A stretch of 28,454 nt of DNA from Diplocarpon mali (GCA_024741835.1 JAENRP010000079.1:138913-167366); one strand, 5' to 3'. Counted from the stretch's first letter, positions 9,304 to 20,088 are shown. Numbers and translations are program-made. Notes: generated by a model not told the origin, from the sequence alone.

Positions 9304-10492
9304 CTATATTGCGCCCAGCTCCTTCAGCTTCGCGATCATACCATCGACATCCTCAACTTTGCCTCCGCCCTGCCGTGGTGGAGGTTCTAAAGAAGTATTA
9401 GCAAACTTCTCAGGACTCGAATGCAAACAACCTTCTGCAGTCACCAAAATCCGACACCGCCTCGAAGCAGCCCGAGAGAAGTACGTACCAACAACCTTTT
9501 TCATCTTCAACCTCCCGCTCAATTCCACCCCCGTCTCTCCCACAGCTAACTTCTCGACTTTCTTTTTCTTTGCTTTCATGATGTTCGGCAAGCTTGCGTA
9601 CCGCGGCTCGTTCAGCCTTAGATCCGTCGTGACAATCATTGGTAGTGTTCCCCTGACCGTCTCTGTCCCACCATCAACCTCCTTCTCGACTAACACGCCT
9701 TTGCCATCCGCTTCGAAGGTTATCTTGGAGGCTTGAGTGGCTTGCGACCACCCGAGAAGCCCAGCGAGCATAGGGCCGGTTTGGGAGGCGTCTGAGTCAA
9801 TCGATTGTTTGCCGAGAAGGATGAGATTGATATTTTCGCGGTCAACTACCTGCTTGAGAAGCTGGAGGGCCAGTTAGCATTGTGATCCCCTGGTATTCGC
9901 GCCAATATATTCCAGAAGACTTGAAAATCTAAGCACGCTTGTCTCCCATGCGTTCCCTTCCCCAGGGTCAGTGCTCCAGGTCCCAAGAGTAGCGCACCTT
10001 TGCAATACCTAGAGGTTCAACCTCCTGTCCCTCCTGAACCTCCACATGCACCCCACGATCAGCACCCATGGCCATCGCTGTCCTTAGCACATCCAAACTC
10101 TTCGTAGGGCCGCATGTCCATGCGACAATCTCGTCCACACCATGTACGTAGCGTTTTTTCTCGCGGATACGAACGCTTTCTTCGATGGACAGCTCGTCGA
10201 ATGGATTCATGGAGTGTTTCACGCCGGCAGTTTGGATGGCCGTTTGGGAGGAGTTAACCCGGGGTTTGACCTGGAAGTTTTAGTTGCTGAATCCGCGGGG
10301 CAAAGAGACACAGGATGAGTGAGTATAAATTGAGTAATGACAAGGAATGGGATGAATCGGGTTAGAAATCTGGGAAGTCGGCTGAAAAGGTAGTATCGAC
10401 GTATGCCAATTCTCCTTGACTCCCCTCTCAAGGAGACATACCGCATAATCAATGACCCTCTTCACCGGGACAAGAATCCTCAGGCTAGACAT
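9304..10492 (-). CDS. ETFB: Electron transfer flavoprotein subunit beta
   Basis: Four exons (10492-10442, 10270-9998, 9861-9489, 9386-9304) join to 259 residues, the usual length for ETF-beta. Introns are 171, 136 and 102 nt with GT-AG ends. The protein starts MSSLRILVPVKRVIDYA and contains KHSMNPFDE near residue 36, the nucleotide-binding core with LLGKQSIDSD, and the recognition-loop block DLRLNEPRYASLPNIMKAKK that docks acyl-CoA dehydrogenases. It ends in VDGMIAKLKELGAI. ETF is the mitochondrial matrix heterodimer that carries electrons from acyl-CoA and amino-acid dehydrogenases to ETF-ubiquinone oxidoreductase; the beta chain binds AMP. The third intron is a multiple of three with no stop, so its retention would insert 34 residues in frame. 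The subunit lacks a clear cleavable presequence, as is common for ETF-beta. Confidence 0.96.
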
Positions 10493-10893
10493 TTTCCCTT
10501 GATGCTTCGTGTTATTGTAAGGGGCAGAGGATCAGAGTGGGCTACTTGACGCATAGTACATATTACTTCGTTCCCCCGCGATTCGCTTGCCAGCCCGAGG
10601 CATGCGAAACGTGACATCTCTGAAGCAAAGCCACCCAACTTGCATGTGATGGCAGCAGAGCAAACACACTCCCGAATACAGTCCCTCTTGCCTTTGAAAT
10701 ATGTAGAAGTCATGAAGTGTAATGTAATTTGTCTTGTTCAGGTATCCCTGGGGGAAAATCCCTCGCTGAGGTTTTATTTAAAGCCTCATCTATCGGCGCA
10801 ATCATTTCCTATGGCATTCTTCTCAGGTATCCAGTAACAAGCTATGTACAAAATCATAAATAAACAACTAAATCAGCTTGTATGCCACAAAAA
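10493..10893. other. Intergenic region upstream of ETFB
   Basis: These 401 nt run between the ETFB start and the GH76 stop codon. No gene or repeat is visible. It probably contains the ETFB promoter and the GH76 3' UTR. Confidence 0.5.
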
Positions 10894-12348
10894 CTAAACG
10901 CCCATAATCATGGTTGCGCTTCCCGCTAAAACACCAAAGATTACCAGTCCCGTCAGAATCGCCGCCCCAACCCTATCTCCTGTCGTGATCTTGATTTGCG
11001 CCAGTTGCGAAGCCTGGGTCTTGCTGCCGCTACCCGCATTCACGTCTCCAGAACTATTGCCCGTTCCTTTCGCTGAGCTTAGCCACCCAGGCGCCTGATC
11101 CACTAGATTACTTTGTATGATCTCCAGCACGGACATCTGCTCTCCCACCCCCAAACTTCCATCGTTCGTGCCTGTAGTCCACTTGAGGCCGCACTGGTTA
11201 CCGCTGTTTCCTGCTGTACATGTCTTTACAGCGGCTTGAGCAGAGGTTTCAAACTCTTTCATGATGCTATCGTGTGTCCAAGGGGCGAGCTCGGCTGTAG
11301 CGGCTAGCTGGCGGGCAAAATATGCTTTGAAAGATCGTTGATCAACGTTGCAAGTTCCCACAGGTTCGCAGGGCTCGTACAAGATCCCGGCCGGGTTGTA
11401 GAAAGACTTCGAAGCTGTCATGAGGCTGTCGACCCGCTCCTTCCAAATCGCAGACCCGTTTGTCTGTTATATCGTTAGCAACACCAGGTCATACGGATGA
11501 GAGGCTTACATAGTTGTACATAACTGCGGAGCCCATGAGAAAGATTCCCGTGTTATAAGTCCACTTGTTATGATCCTTCTCCGTGCAGTTATCCGTGTTC
11601 TGAGTTCCGTCGAATATCTCATACTTGTCGTTGATGAGCCCAACCCCGACCATCCAGTCCCAAGTCTTGATCGCGTAGTCCGCATATGTCTGGTTGCCTG
11701 TGTACAAGGCCAACCGAGCAGCTAGGTTGAAAAAGCAGCCGTTCGAGATGCTGTTCTTGTACGTGTAACCACTGTTGAATGTGAAAATCTGCCAGCGCAG
11801 CCCTCCCCCACAGGTACTATTATCCCACCGAAATACCTGTGTATTGAATACGCCCTGTGCAAGCGCTAGCCATCCAGGTGTGCCGGCTGGAGGATCCTGG
11901 AAACCAGTCTCGGCAGCAGTCATTGCAGCCATTCCCCAGAACCCTTGATCATCGTTTCCCAGTGTCTTCGATTGGTTGACTGGCATGTAATCAAAATCTT
12001 CTCCGGTCTGGTGCACGAGGGCTTGCACCGTGGCCGCATTGTATGACGTGTCTCCCGTGTAATACCAGTAATTGATCATGGTCCCGAACCTTCCAGTCCT
12101 TAGTCAGTCATGGGAGGGGAGCGTGTATCAAGGAGCCCTTACATCGCACCACACTCCCACCAGTAATACGGATCGGGCAAGTTCCCAGGCACATCTCCCG
12201 TCTTATTACCCGTGTAATATTTCATCATATCATATGCCACTGTTGAAGCCGCGTCAACGATTGATTGCCTCGACTTTAAGTCGAGTGTGATGGCGGCGTC
12301 CACCCCCAGCACACACAGGCTCCCCGAAACAACCGTACTCCATTTCAT
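10894..12348 (-). CDS. GPI-anchored GH76 protein, DFG5/DCW1-like
   Basis: Three exons (12348-12143, 12089-11510, 11463-10894; introns 53 and 46 nt) give 451 residues. The N-terminus is a signal peptide (about 1-19). The body is a GH76 alpha-1,6-mannanase fold: an early [15 protein letters not shown] block, the catalytic double aspartate in GNDDQGFWG (Asp115-Asp116), a CGGGLRWQ block, and paired cysteines. The C-terminus has a Ser/Gly-rich stretch and a final hydrophobic segment with no polar tail, as expected of a GPI-attachment signal. Yeast Dfg5 and Dcw1 are GPI proteins thought to transfer GPI-linked wall proteins onto beta-glucan, and this architecture matches them. Several Asn-X-Ser/Thr sites suit a secreted glycoprotein. 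Whether it is the DFG5 or DCW1 counterpart, or one of the many filamentous paralogs, cannot be told. Confidence 0.93.
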
Positions 12349-13436
12349 GATGTCGAGTGAGTCGGATGGATAAAGACAGTGAACGGCGGCTGACCGCGAA
12401 ATGGAAGTCGAGGTGAAGTTCGGTCGAAGGATTGCCCGACTCCGGACCGCGGCCTGCGGTGAATGATGGGGAAGAACTCAGAGATCGAGAGGAACAACGC
12501 AAGAACCAGCCGATAGTCAGTAGAGATGGCGAAGGTTGAGGGATTCCTGAGATGGGAGGGCGACAGCTGGGCTAGGCTGGGGATGCCAAGCTCAGCACAG
12601 CCATGATCAAGCGAGCAACACATCTCATACTCGTACCCGCACTGTACTCCACACACCAGCTTGTCAGTTTGCATTTGCATTATTGCGCGTCTGCCAATCT
12701 CAGGGTGAGGAGGGGGTGGTGATCGTGCCCAGGAACCTGGGCCCCAGACTCATAGGCCTGTTCGGCGATGGTGTGGGCCGCCAAGGGGCTCGGAAATGCT
12801 CTGGCGACGCAGTTTACTCCCAGGTGTCTTAAAAATAGACGGGCATTAGCATGGCCCTCCCCGCGACGACGGTAATCAGTGGTGGAGGGAGGGTATATCC
12901 AAGTAGACTGGTCCTCTCGAAAGCCGTTACAGAGGTGTGTCGAGGCCATTGAATACGGCTTGCAGCGGGAGATGAGATGGCGAGAGAGAGGTTGCGTAAG
13001 ATACTGGACTGGACTGGTAGTTAGAGGTAGAGCTAACCCTTGCCTACCCGGCATGCGAGAAGGTACCCGTACCTAGATATTACGTCAACCTAAGCAACCA
13101 CTGTGCACGGAACGGCTACTGTAGCCCGCCTACCTTACCTAAGGTATTACGTAAGGTAAGGCAGGTACCTCCGTTAACCTAAGTGCCCCTGTATAGTAGA
13201 CAAAACATTGGCCGGTCGGCTGCTCATGAGGGGTCTCTACCTACCTTAGGCCCCTGGGGTACGGCGAACCGACTTTCGGCTGCAAGTCAACACACACCCA
13301 GCACAGCATCTGACACTCCTGATTCTATCTCGCCTTGAAAACGACTTGGATAATCAGTACGCCTAAGACTCCCCGCACCCATTGGTTTTTGACCTTCCTG
13401 CGAGCATTGCCCATCCATGTCCTGCAATCTAATATA
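12349..13436. other. Intergenic region upstream of GH76 gene
   Basis: These 1088 nt run between the GH76 start and the 3' end of the flavoprotein/ankyrin gene. No coding sequence is supported. From about 13055 to 13260 the sequence is rich in ACCTA/TAGGT words, including an imperfect palindrome at 13129-13165 and a repeated TATTACGT (in AGATATTACGT and AAGGTATTACGT), which looks like remains of a short repeat element. Confidence 0.5.
13129..13165. repeat. Imperfect inverted repeat, 18-nt arms
   Basis: The arm CCTACCTTACCTAAGGTA (13129-13146) pairs with TACGTAAGGTAAGGCAGG (13148-13165) at 15 of 18 positions around a 1-nt centre. Nearby copies of AACCTAAG and CTACCTTAGG suggest a small dispersed repeat or MITE remnant. 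Confidence 0.7.
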
Positions 13437-15365
13437 TCATAATACTTTAATCTTCGTCCATTCGCTAACCTGCACGCCCAGGTTCAGCCCGTTGTGCGCC
13501 CACCATTTCTTAACCTCGAATGCGACCCCCTCGCTACCAACGCTATCCTCCAAAGCCTCTTCAATGTCACACGTCTTGTACTCTACCCTGGCTCCTGGCC
13601 GTCCATCCTTTCCCGTGCTAAAACTCTTCCACCACTGCAGAACATCAACATGTCCATTTTTCGTCGGCTCGACCAAGACCTTGCAGTCGAATGCCATCTT
13701 CTCGCCCTTCAGCTCCCGCCATGTCTCAAGCACTTCAACGTGCCCGTGTGCCGAAGCAATCTTGGCAACAGATTCGGAATGCGAGATGGGAATACCAGAG
13801 TTGTCCCACCAGCGGAGAACTAAGAACTGGTTGTTTTGGGCGGCTGCGAGAAGCGACTTGCCTGGCTTGAGGAATAGCATGGGTTGGAGTTCCGAAGGCG
13901 TGCTGGTGCCTTCGCCGATTCTCGGGGGGGAGCCATATCGCTGTCTAGATTCGCCTTCAACGTGAAATGTGCCTTGGAGCATACTGGCTTGCTTCCACCA
14001 TTCCAACGCTTTGATATGTCCTTTGGAAGACGCTTGCTCGAGTGCTGACTCTGTGTACTTCAATGGTAACCCCGAGCGACGCCACCAATCCAGAACATGC
14101 ACGAAACCAGACTTTGAGGCTCCGTCGATCGCTTCAGCTGTATAATCCTTAGAGAGAAAGCTAGGAGAAGTCCTCCACCATTCCAGAATTTCTGTACGAC
14201 CATATACAGCCGAGGCCTTAGTAGGCAGGAGTTTCTGTCCAAAGGATGACCAGAATACGTCCTTGAAATTCGTTTCCAGGAATGCGAGCAGGTCTGTGAG
14301 ACAGAATTTGATGGCAAGCTTGACACAAAGACTGGATAGAAATTTCATACTTTTAGGCGCTTCTTTCAGCCTGTCGATGATCTTCTCGGTCTTGCACGTT
14401 AACATCGTCCACTCCAGGGATCGCATATAAAAGCGTAGCTCGTCTTTCACTTCTTCGGGCTTTGGTTGCCACTCAATAGGTGCTGGCAAATTTGCGTAGA
14501 TGTTGAGCGCCCTAGCTACCTCCCAATCGCCCACATACTCGAATATCAGCGTCCAGATCTCGGGCGGAAGAAGACATTCCGTCTTAGTGTTATATCGTGC
14601 CAGACTCGCGGCCCCAGAAACGGCTATATCCACATCGTGTCCCATTGTCAAAAGTTCGGCCTGGTTCTTAATTATATCGACAAGCTCGATAAATCCATCC
14701 CAGGCCATGAAACATTTCGAAAATCCTTTGTCGTAATTCCACAGGATGGGCTGTAAGACTCGCACCCATTGCCACTTTTTCTTGATCTTGTGCAGCTGCT
14801 TCTTCGTCATCGGATTATCCCACATGGCCGTCGTCATACCGGGTACTAGCAATATCTTCTTTGAAACGTCCCATCCGCGAAGAATCTCTAGGACCAGGCA
14901 ATCCGAGATCCCATGTAACATCTTCGCAAATGTGTCCGCGTCGATCGGTGCCAGCACCAGCATGTCTGCCCAGTCACACAGCTCGTAAGCCTGCTGCTTA
15001 CAGGAATTTATTTCGGATCGCTCGGTTATCTTCTGCGCCTCGTCCGACTCTCTGCATCTTTTAAAGCATCGGTTCTGCAATGCGAGAGTCTCTTGAGATA
15101 GTCGATGTGCGGGCCATGACTCCTCGTCTACGATGGCTCTCGTCTCGATTTTAGAGTTCTTTGACAGTCGTACGACGAGCGCAAGAGCTTGGGCCGAGTC
15201 CTTGGGCCCATTTGCGGCGATCAGGACGTGAAGCTTCGGGGACTCAGTGACTCCCATGTCTACGATGGTTGAGGAAGACTCCGTCGTTGGCAGTCTGTTC
15301 GTGTAATGATGGGTGATGGGACAGGCATGGCCTTCCATCGTGTCCGCGGATGTTTGAGATGGCAC
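13437..15365 (-). CDS. PPCDC/Hal3-like flavoprotein fused to F-box-like and ankyrin-like repeats
   Basis: This is an intronless frame of 642 residues; a second in-frame ATG at 15257 (residue 37) directly precedes the first domain. Residues 43-215 follow the homo-oligomeric flavin cysteine decarboxylase fold of PPCDC/Hal3: KLHVLIAANG, then LCDWADMLVLAPIDADTFAK (the family's PxSANT block) and PGMTTAMWDNP (the family's PxMNxxMW block). By alignment to plant HAL3, the catalytic His is Ala126 and the catalytic Asn is Thr178, so decarboxylase activity is not expected; flavin binding may remain. Residues 264-290 (LLPPEIWTLIFEYVGDWE) resemble an F-box. Residues about 384-580 contain at least five ankyrin-like helical repeats with the pattern AS-GHV-VLEWW. 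This may be a flavin- or protein-sensing adaptor, but no function is established. It shares an 838-nt divergent promoter region with the GT90 gene. Confidence 0.85.
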   Translation of the reverse strand: MPSQTSADTMEGHACPITHHYTNRLPTTESSSTIVDMGVTESPKLHVLIAANGPKDSAQALALVVRLSKNSKIETRAIVDEESWPAHRLSQETLALQNRCFKRCRESDEAQKITERSEINSCKQQAYELCDWADMLVLAPIDADTFAKMLHGISDCLVLEILRGWDVSKKILLVPGMTTAMWDNPMTKKQLHKIKKKWQWVRVLQPILWNYDKGFSKCFMAWDGFIELVDIIKNQAELLTMGHDVDIAVSGAASLARYNTKTECLLPPEIWTLIFEYVGDWEVARALNIYANLPAPIEWQPKPEEVKDELRFYMRSLEWTMLTCKTEKIIDRLKEAPKSMKFLSSLCVKLAIKFCLTDLLAFLETNFKDVFWSSFGQKLLPTKASAVYGRTEILEWWRTSPSFLSKDYTAEAIDGASKSGFVHVLDWWRRSGLPLKYTESALEQASSKGHIKALEWWKQASMLQGTFHVEGESRQRYGSPPRIGEGTSTPSELQPMLFLKPGKSLLAAAQNNQFLVLRWWDNSGIPISHSESVAKIASAHGHVEVLETWRELKGEKMAFDCKVLVEPTKNGHVDVLQWWKSFSTGKDGRPGARVEYKTCDIEEALEDSVGSEGVAFEVKKWWAHNGLNLGVQVSEWTKIKVL

Positions 15366-16203
15366 TGCTGTACCTAGGATATGTGTTGTCTCGCAGCTCA
15401 GCAGGGAGCGGTGGAGTGGCGAGAATCGAGAATGCAGCGTTGCTGGAAGATCGCGGTACTATCAGACTTTCCTGGAGTCGGCAGCGGGGAATTGAGCCGA
15501 GTTAACGCGAGAGTGTGGGAGTGAGGATGGACTGCATTACGGTATAGTGTTTCCGCATAGCCGCGCGATTGATGTGCTTCAGTTCGTTCATACGTGGGAA
15601 CCCAAGGGTAGTTTAACCGTGCCGATATCATGACGGAAACAAGGCTTTATATATGGGACGGGTGGCGCTACTACTGTAACCTTAAACTGGGCACGGTGAT
15701 GTCCCCTGGATGTGAAATAAACAAAATTTCGTCCATTTCGTTATCCGCGATTTTTTCGTGTCATAGCCAGTCACCCTACGTAGGATTGACTCCAGCAAGC
15801 TGCAAGCTGCAGCGGGTTTTACAGAGATCAATAATGCCTTGAGCATCATTATATCTATCATTCTATCAATGTCTGACTGTCCAGAAGCTCTAACCTATCA
15901 AGAGTGTTAGGTCCAGATTGAGTGATGTCGCCCGCATCTGCCTGTGTAATGGCAGAATGATTAAAGTTGAATGGCGGCCGCGCGCGATCTCTGCTGAGCC
16001 TCGCCGCCTCTTCTCTTCGACAACCACTCTTCCTCTTCCTCTTCCAATTCATCGCTTCTTCCACCATTCCCCTCTCCCATGATTTGCCTTCCACCAGCTC
16101 ATCCATCTCCTCTGTCCTTAGATGTGATGTCGATTCGCTGGCCTCGCCCCCATCTTCGTCGTCATCGTCCTCATTCTCATCTGGGTCCGCATCCTCATTC
16201 CCC
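15366..16203. other. Divergent promoter region, flavoprotein fusion and GT90
   Basis: These 838 nt lie between two divergently transcribed genes. The GT90 frame is open without an ATG from 15961, and a short upstream frame (ATG at 15971, stop at 15995-15997, eight codons) lies out of frame with it, so it may act as a uORF if transcribed. A minus-strand acidic frame at 15858-16265 is low-complexity shadow sequence. Confidence 0.45.
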
Positions 16204-18193
16204 ATGCGCAACATCAGCATTCTCCGGCTTCTGCCCCACGTGGTTTGCGTGCTATCTCTCCTCACCCTCTCGTCCTACCTCTACAGTCGCGAATTCACCA
16301 CACACCTCCATCTGGATGCACCAACATGGTGGCCCGGAGCCGACGACGATGCGCTCTCCTTCCCAGAAAAAGAATCCCACCCCATTCTCGCTCTGCTAGG
16401 GCGCGCTGGGCGCCAATTCGACCAGGTGCTCGCGAAAGAAACATTTACCCTGACCGCTGCGGCCCGGCATTACCGCGAACGCAGAGGACGCCAGCCCCCG
16501 CCTGGCTTTGATAAGTGGTGGAAATACGCGAAACAGAACGATGCGATCATCATTGAGGATCTTTGGGACCAGATATATCATGATTTGAATCCCTTGTGGG
16601 CGCTGGACCCAAAAGATATGTTGAGAGATGTCCGGGCGCAGACTAGGCAGATGAAGATCAGAAAAGGAAATGTGAGCAGGGACCATGATCACTTCTGGAT
16701 GCCCATTTGGCAAGATTTGATACAAAGCGTCGCTGTAGACTTGCCGGACATGGATCTCGCAATGAACACCATGGACGAGCCAAGGATTTGGGTGCCAGTG
16801 GAGAAAATGGATGAGTACATGGAAGTGGAAAGAAATGGCAGGAGAGTTTTGGAAGGGGCTGACTTGACGGATCGCTTTTCAGGTAAATGAGACTAGATGG
16901 GCATTGAGACGCAACAGAATCATAATGCTGATTGATATAGTATTTGTGGAACAGAATGCGACTGAAGCTGTGTCTGAGTTTCCGTGGGATACCTCTGGGC
17001 ATATTTGGCCTCGGGTTATAGTTCCTTGTCCACGAGATAGTCCTGCGAGGACTTATCCTGTCCAGACCGACTACTCTCAGCCACCAAACATGACTCTGGC
17101 GCACACAGGACCTCACACTTACAAAGGCTATGTATCCAACTACACGCTCTCCATGTCTATATGCCATCAACCTGACCTTCAAGGCCTACACGGATTCTTT
17201 ATAGAAAGCATCAGTATCTCTACAACAGATAAATTGTTCCCTATGTTCGGCAGCAGTAAGCTCGCGGAGGGATCTGAGATTTTGGTTCCGCCGACTATGT
17301 ACTACAAAGGCGATGAGAGATTCACATCGAAGAACGATACGCCGGTCCCTTGGGAAAATAAGACATCCACTGTTATCTGGCGCGGCCTGGCATCAGGTGG
17401 CCGGAATAAAGCAGAGAATTGGAAAGGGTTTCACAGGCATAGACTCGTTTCCATGCTCAACGGCACCCAGGCGCTCCTGATGCCTAATTCCTCCTCCTTC
17501 ATTGACGTCGCGAATCTCCCCTTGGATTCCTATAATCTCTCGGCCTTCTCTTCGCCAAATCCTCTAGAGCGCGCAGATACCATGGGCCGATGGCTTAGCT
17601 CCTTTGCAGACGCCTCCTTCAACGACCTTTCTTGTTTCCCGAGACAAGACCCCTTCGTCGGCGGCTGCTCCTACACGGATCACCTCTTCGCGCCCAAAAA
17701 ATCCATCAATCTGCGCAGCCAGTACGCGCATAAGTACCTGCCCGATGTGGATGGCAACTCTTTTTCTGGTAGATATCGCGATTTTCTCAATAGCTTCAGC
17801 GTACCGCTCAAAGCCACCCTGTTCAAAGAATGGCATGACAGCCGCCTTGTAGCGTGGAAACACTTTGTTCCAATTGATAGCCGCTTCATGGATTTGTACG
17901 GAATCATGGAATTTTTCGTGGGCCCAGGCACGAAGGATGTGTTCAATCAGACAGAGGCAAGGGGGAATGTGACACGGATGCAAGTTTCCGAAGAGGCTGG
18001 GGCCAGGGATCATCTGGCGAGAAGAATTGGAGCGGATGGACGTGAATGGGCGCAGAGAGTACTTCGAGAAGAGGATATGCGGATTTACATGTACAGACTC
18101 CTGCTCGAGTACGCCAGGGTTATGGATGAAAAAAGGGACTTTTTAGGGTGGATTGACGATAGGACTAGGGAGGAGGCAGGTGAGCATAAATAG
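16204..18193 (+). CDS. GT90 family (CAP10-like) glycosyltransferase
   Basis: Two exons (16204-16882, 16941-18193; one 58-nt GTAAAT-TAG intron, phase 1) give 643 residues. I chose ATG 16204 because it is the first ATG in frame and begins a classic type II signal anchor (about residues 7-27, LRLLPHVVCVLSLLTLSSYL). The lumenal part carries the CAP10/DUF821 signature: WRGLASGGRNK (373-383), then YLPDVDGNSFSGRYRDFL (about 492-508), and EWHDSRLVAWKHFVPID (523-539) followed by DLYGIMEFF. GT90 members include the cryptococcal capsule xylosyltransferases/CAP10 and animal POGLUT/Rumi. In filamentous ascomycetes they are numerous and their acceptors are mostly unknown. Asn-X-Ser/Thr sites are frequent, as expected for a Golgi protein. 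Sugar donor and acceptor cannot be predicted here. Confidence 0.9.
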
Positions 18194-18722
18194 GGACATG
18201 GTTGAGATTTGCGGGTTTTGCGGAGTTGAAGCTACTCACCAGCAGGTATATTGTTTAGGCATAAGTTGGGAGTTTTGGAACATGTATATGGGTTAACGTA
18301 AAACGAGTATACCAAGTATTGAACGAAGTCTAGAAAAGTCATTTGTCTTGATATGGTTTTGGAGTAAACGTTCTACGCTCTTGAAGACGTACCTGATTGC
18401 ATCGGATCCAAGTTCAATTCATACTTCAGCTGTTGCTTATCAATCTCTCCATTATTGAGAAATGGCGCTCGAAGGAACCATTTGCCTACTGTTGAAATTC
18501 ATCTTTTACATGTTTGATACGCTATCTCTCTGAAAATCTCTGCAATGAGTTCTGTGAAGGTCCGTTCTTTTAATTCAAAAGCCCTAAGAAGCAACTTGAT
18601 TGTGGCCCAGAGGCCAACCAACATTCCAGGCAACATTCCAGCCGTCACTTCATTTACACATAATAACTTCTCGCTCTGTCGGTCCCATAGCCTCTCGACC
18701 GAAACGAGACTGTTGCGCGAAT
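18194..18722. other. Intergenic region between GT90 and pseudokinase genes
   Basis: These 529 AT-richer nt lie between two plus-strand genes. An 82-codon frame from ATG 18545 overlaps the pseudokinase start in another frame and has no domain. I see no repeat or RNA gene. Confidence 0.5.
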
Positions 18723-19958
18723 ATGGATCCAAGAACAACTGTCAAGTCAACTCGGGTCCCAGTCCAGCAGCGATATTTGCTACAAAACCCTGACGAACCT
18801 CAGAACATCGCATCCTCGATCAAGGTCATTCGCGCCAGCGATCAGGAAACATATCTCGCAACCAAGATCCCAGATGTGGTGACTACCGATCTCGAGGGCA
18901 AGACCACGCAGACTAAGCTGGCCGATCTGATCCTCCCTGTCGCAGCCGTCCCCATCTCCCTCATCCTCAACCACCCCAACCTCATTTCGCTGGTGGATAT
19001 CGTCCGGAACTCGAACACCGAAGGGGCAGCCAGTGACATGGGCCCGCACGGCGATGTGACGGTCTGGGAAGACATGGACGGAGGCTCCTTGTCCTACCTC
19101 CTCCCATCCGCGAGCACCTACCCACACTTCCACGACGAAGCGACCTGGCACACCCTCGCCTCCCAGAATTTCCGACGGCCTGCCCTACCCGAAAGCCTCT
19201 GCTGGCACGTTCTGCGGAGCATCTCCCGGGCGCTGCTCTGGCTCCACTACGGCGTCAAGGAGACGGCCGGCGTGCCGGGAGAATGGATGAAGCACGATGA
19301 TGACTGGCACGCGATCCTCATCATGGACGTGAGCCCGGGCCAGATCTGGTTCAAGAAGCCCGTCGCGGACGAGTCGTTTGGAGAGTGCAAACTCGGCGGG
19401 TTTCAATGGGCGAGGGTCACGGGCACGGTAGGCGCGACGATGGCCCTCGCAGAGAGGGTGGATAAAGCGCCGCTGGAAAAGCAGTACTTTTTCTCGCCGG
19501 TAAGCCTATCAAGTCTCGCAAAAGAATTATGTCCTGCGGGGAGGGCGGAAGATAAAGGAGTATTTCTCTTCGCTTAGCACGGCTAACCTTGCGGATTGTA
19601 GGAACTCTACAAGAACACGAACTCGCATAGCCGCGCAAGCGAGATCTGGTCCTTAGGCGCAACGATCTACACAATGATGACCGGCATCCCGCCGGCGCGA
19701 CACTACGACTACAACTGGCAGGTCTCGCGAATGAATGACGGTGGGTACTCTCAAATTCTGAGAGACATCGTTGGTGATATGTTGAAACAGCACCCGGCGG
19801 ACAGACCGGATTCAATCGGCCTGGTGAACAGGGTTGATGATCAGTGGAAGCGGTGGAGAGCGACCACCAGGGAGGGGGCACACGTTGTGGACATTGGAGA
19901 CGACGCTGTCAAGAGGACCGCTTTGGGATTGTCCAACGGTGGGTTGGCAATCTCATGA
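18723..19958 (+). CDS. Protein kinase-like protein, probable pseudokinase
   Basis: Two exons (18723-19499, 19602-19958; 102-nt intron, phase 0) give 377 residues. The fold is recognisable from a possible beta3 lysine (Lys48 in TYLATKIP), LILNHPNLISLVDIV (80-94), the hinge-like VWEDMDGGSLSYLL, a helix E segment (LRSISRALLWLHYG), and the C-lobe SPELYKN then ASEIWSLGATIYTMMTG with ADRPDS near the end. The catalytic loop reads IMDVSPGQIWF: Asp202 is kept, but the His, Arg, Lys and Asn of HRDxKxxN are gone. The metal-binding DFG reads GFQ (Gly226 replaces Asp, Gln228 replaces Gly). No glycine-rich loop is visible. These losses suggest little or no phosphotransfer, so a scaffold or regulatory role is inferred. 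The C-lobe resembles NIMA-related fungal kinases. The start at 18723 is the first ATG in frame. Confidence 0.85.
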
Positions 19959-20088
19959 TTAAATCAGAAACACGAGTATGGTTCGGATCCCACGCAGAAA
20001 CATGAAAAATCAATTTCTATCAAGTATTACACCTCTACATGCCCAAACGAGTATGCGATGAAATATAACAACTGCACGCCTTGAGCTC

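Noticed and set aside
15858..16265. Acidic minus-strand frame (Asp/Glu-rich)
   Set aside because: It is antisense to the serine-rich open leader of the GT90 gene; composition is explained by TCC/TCA runs on the plus strand.
18400..18440. tRNA B-box-like word (AGTTCAATTCA)
   Set aside because: No A-box or acceptor stem could be paired around it.
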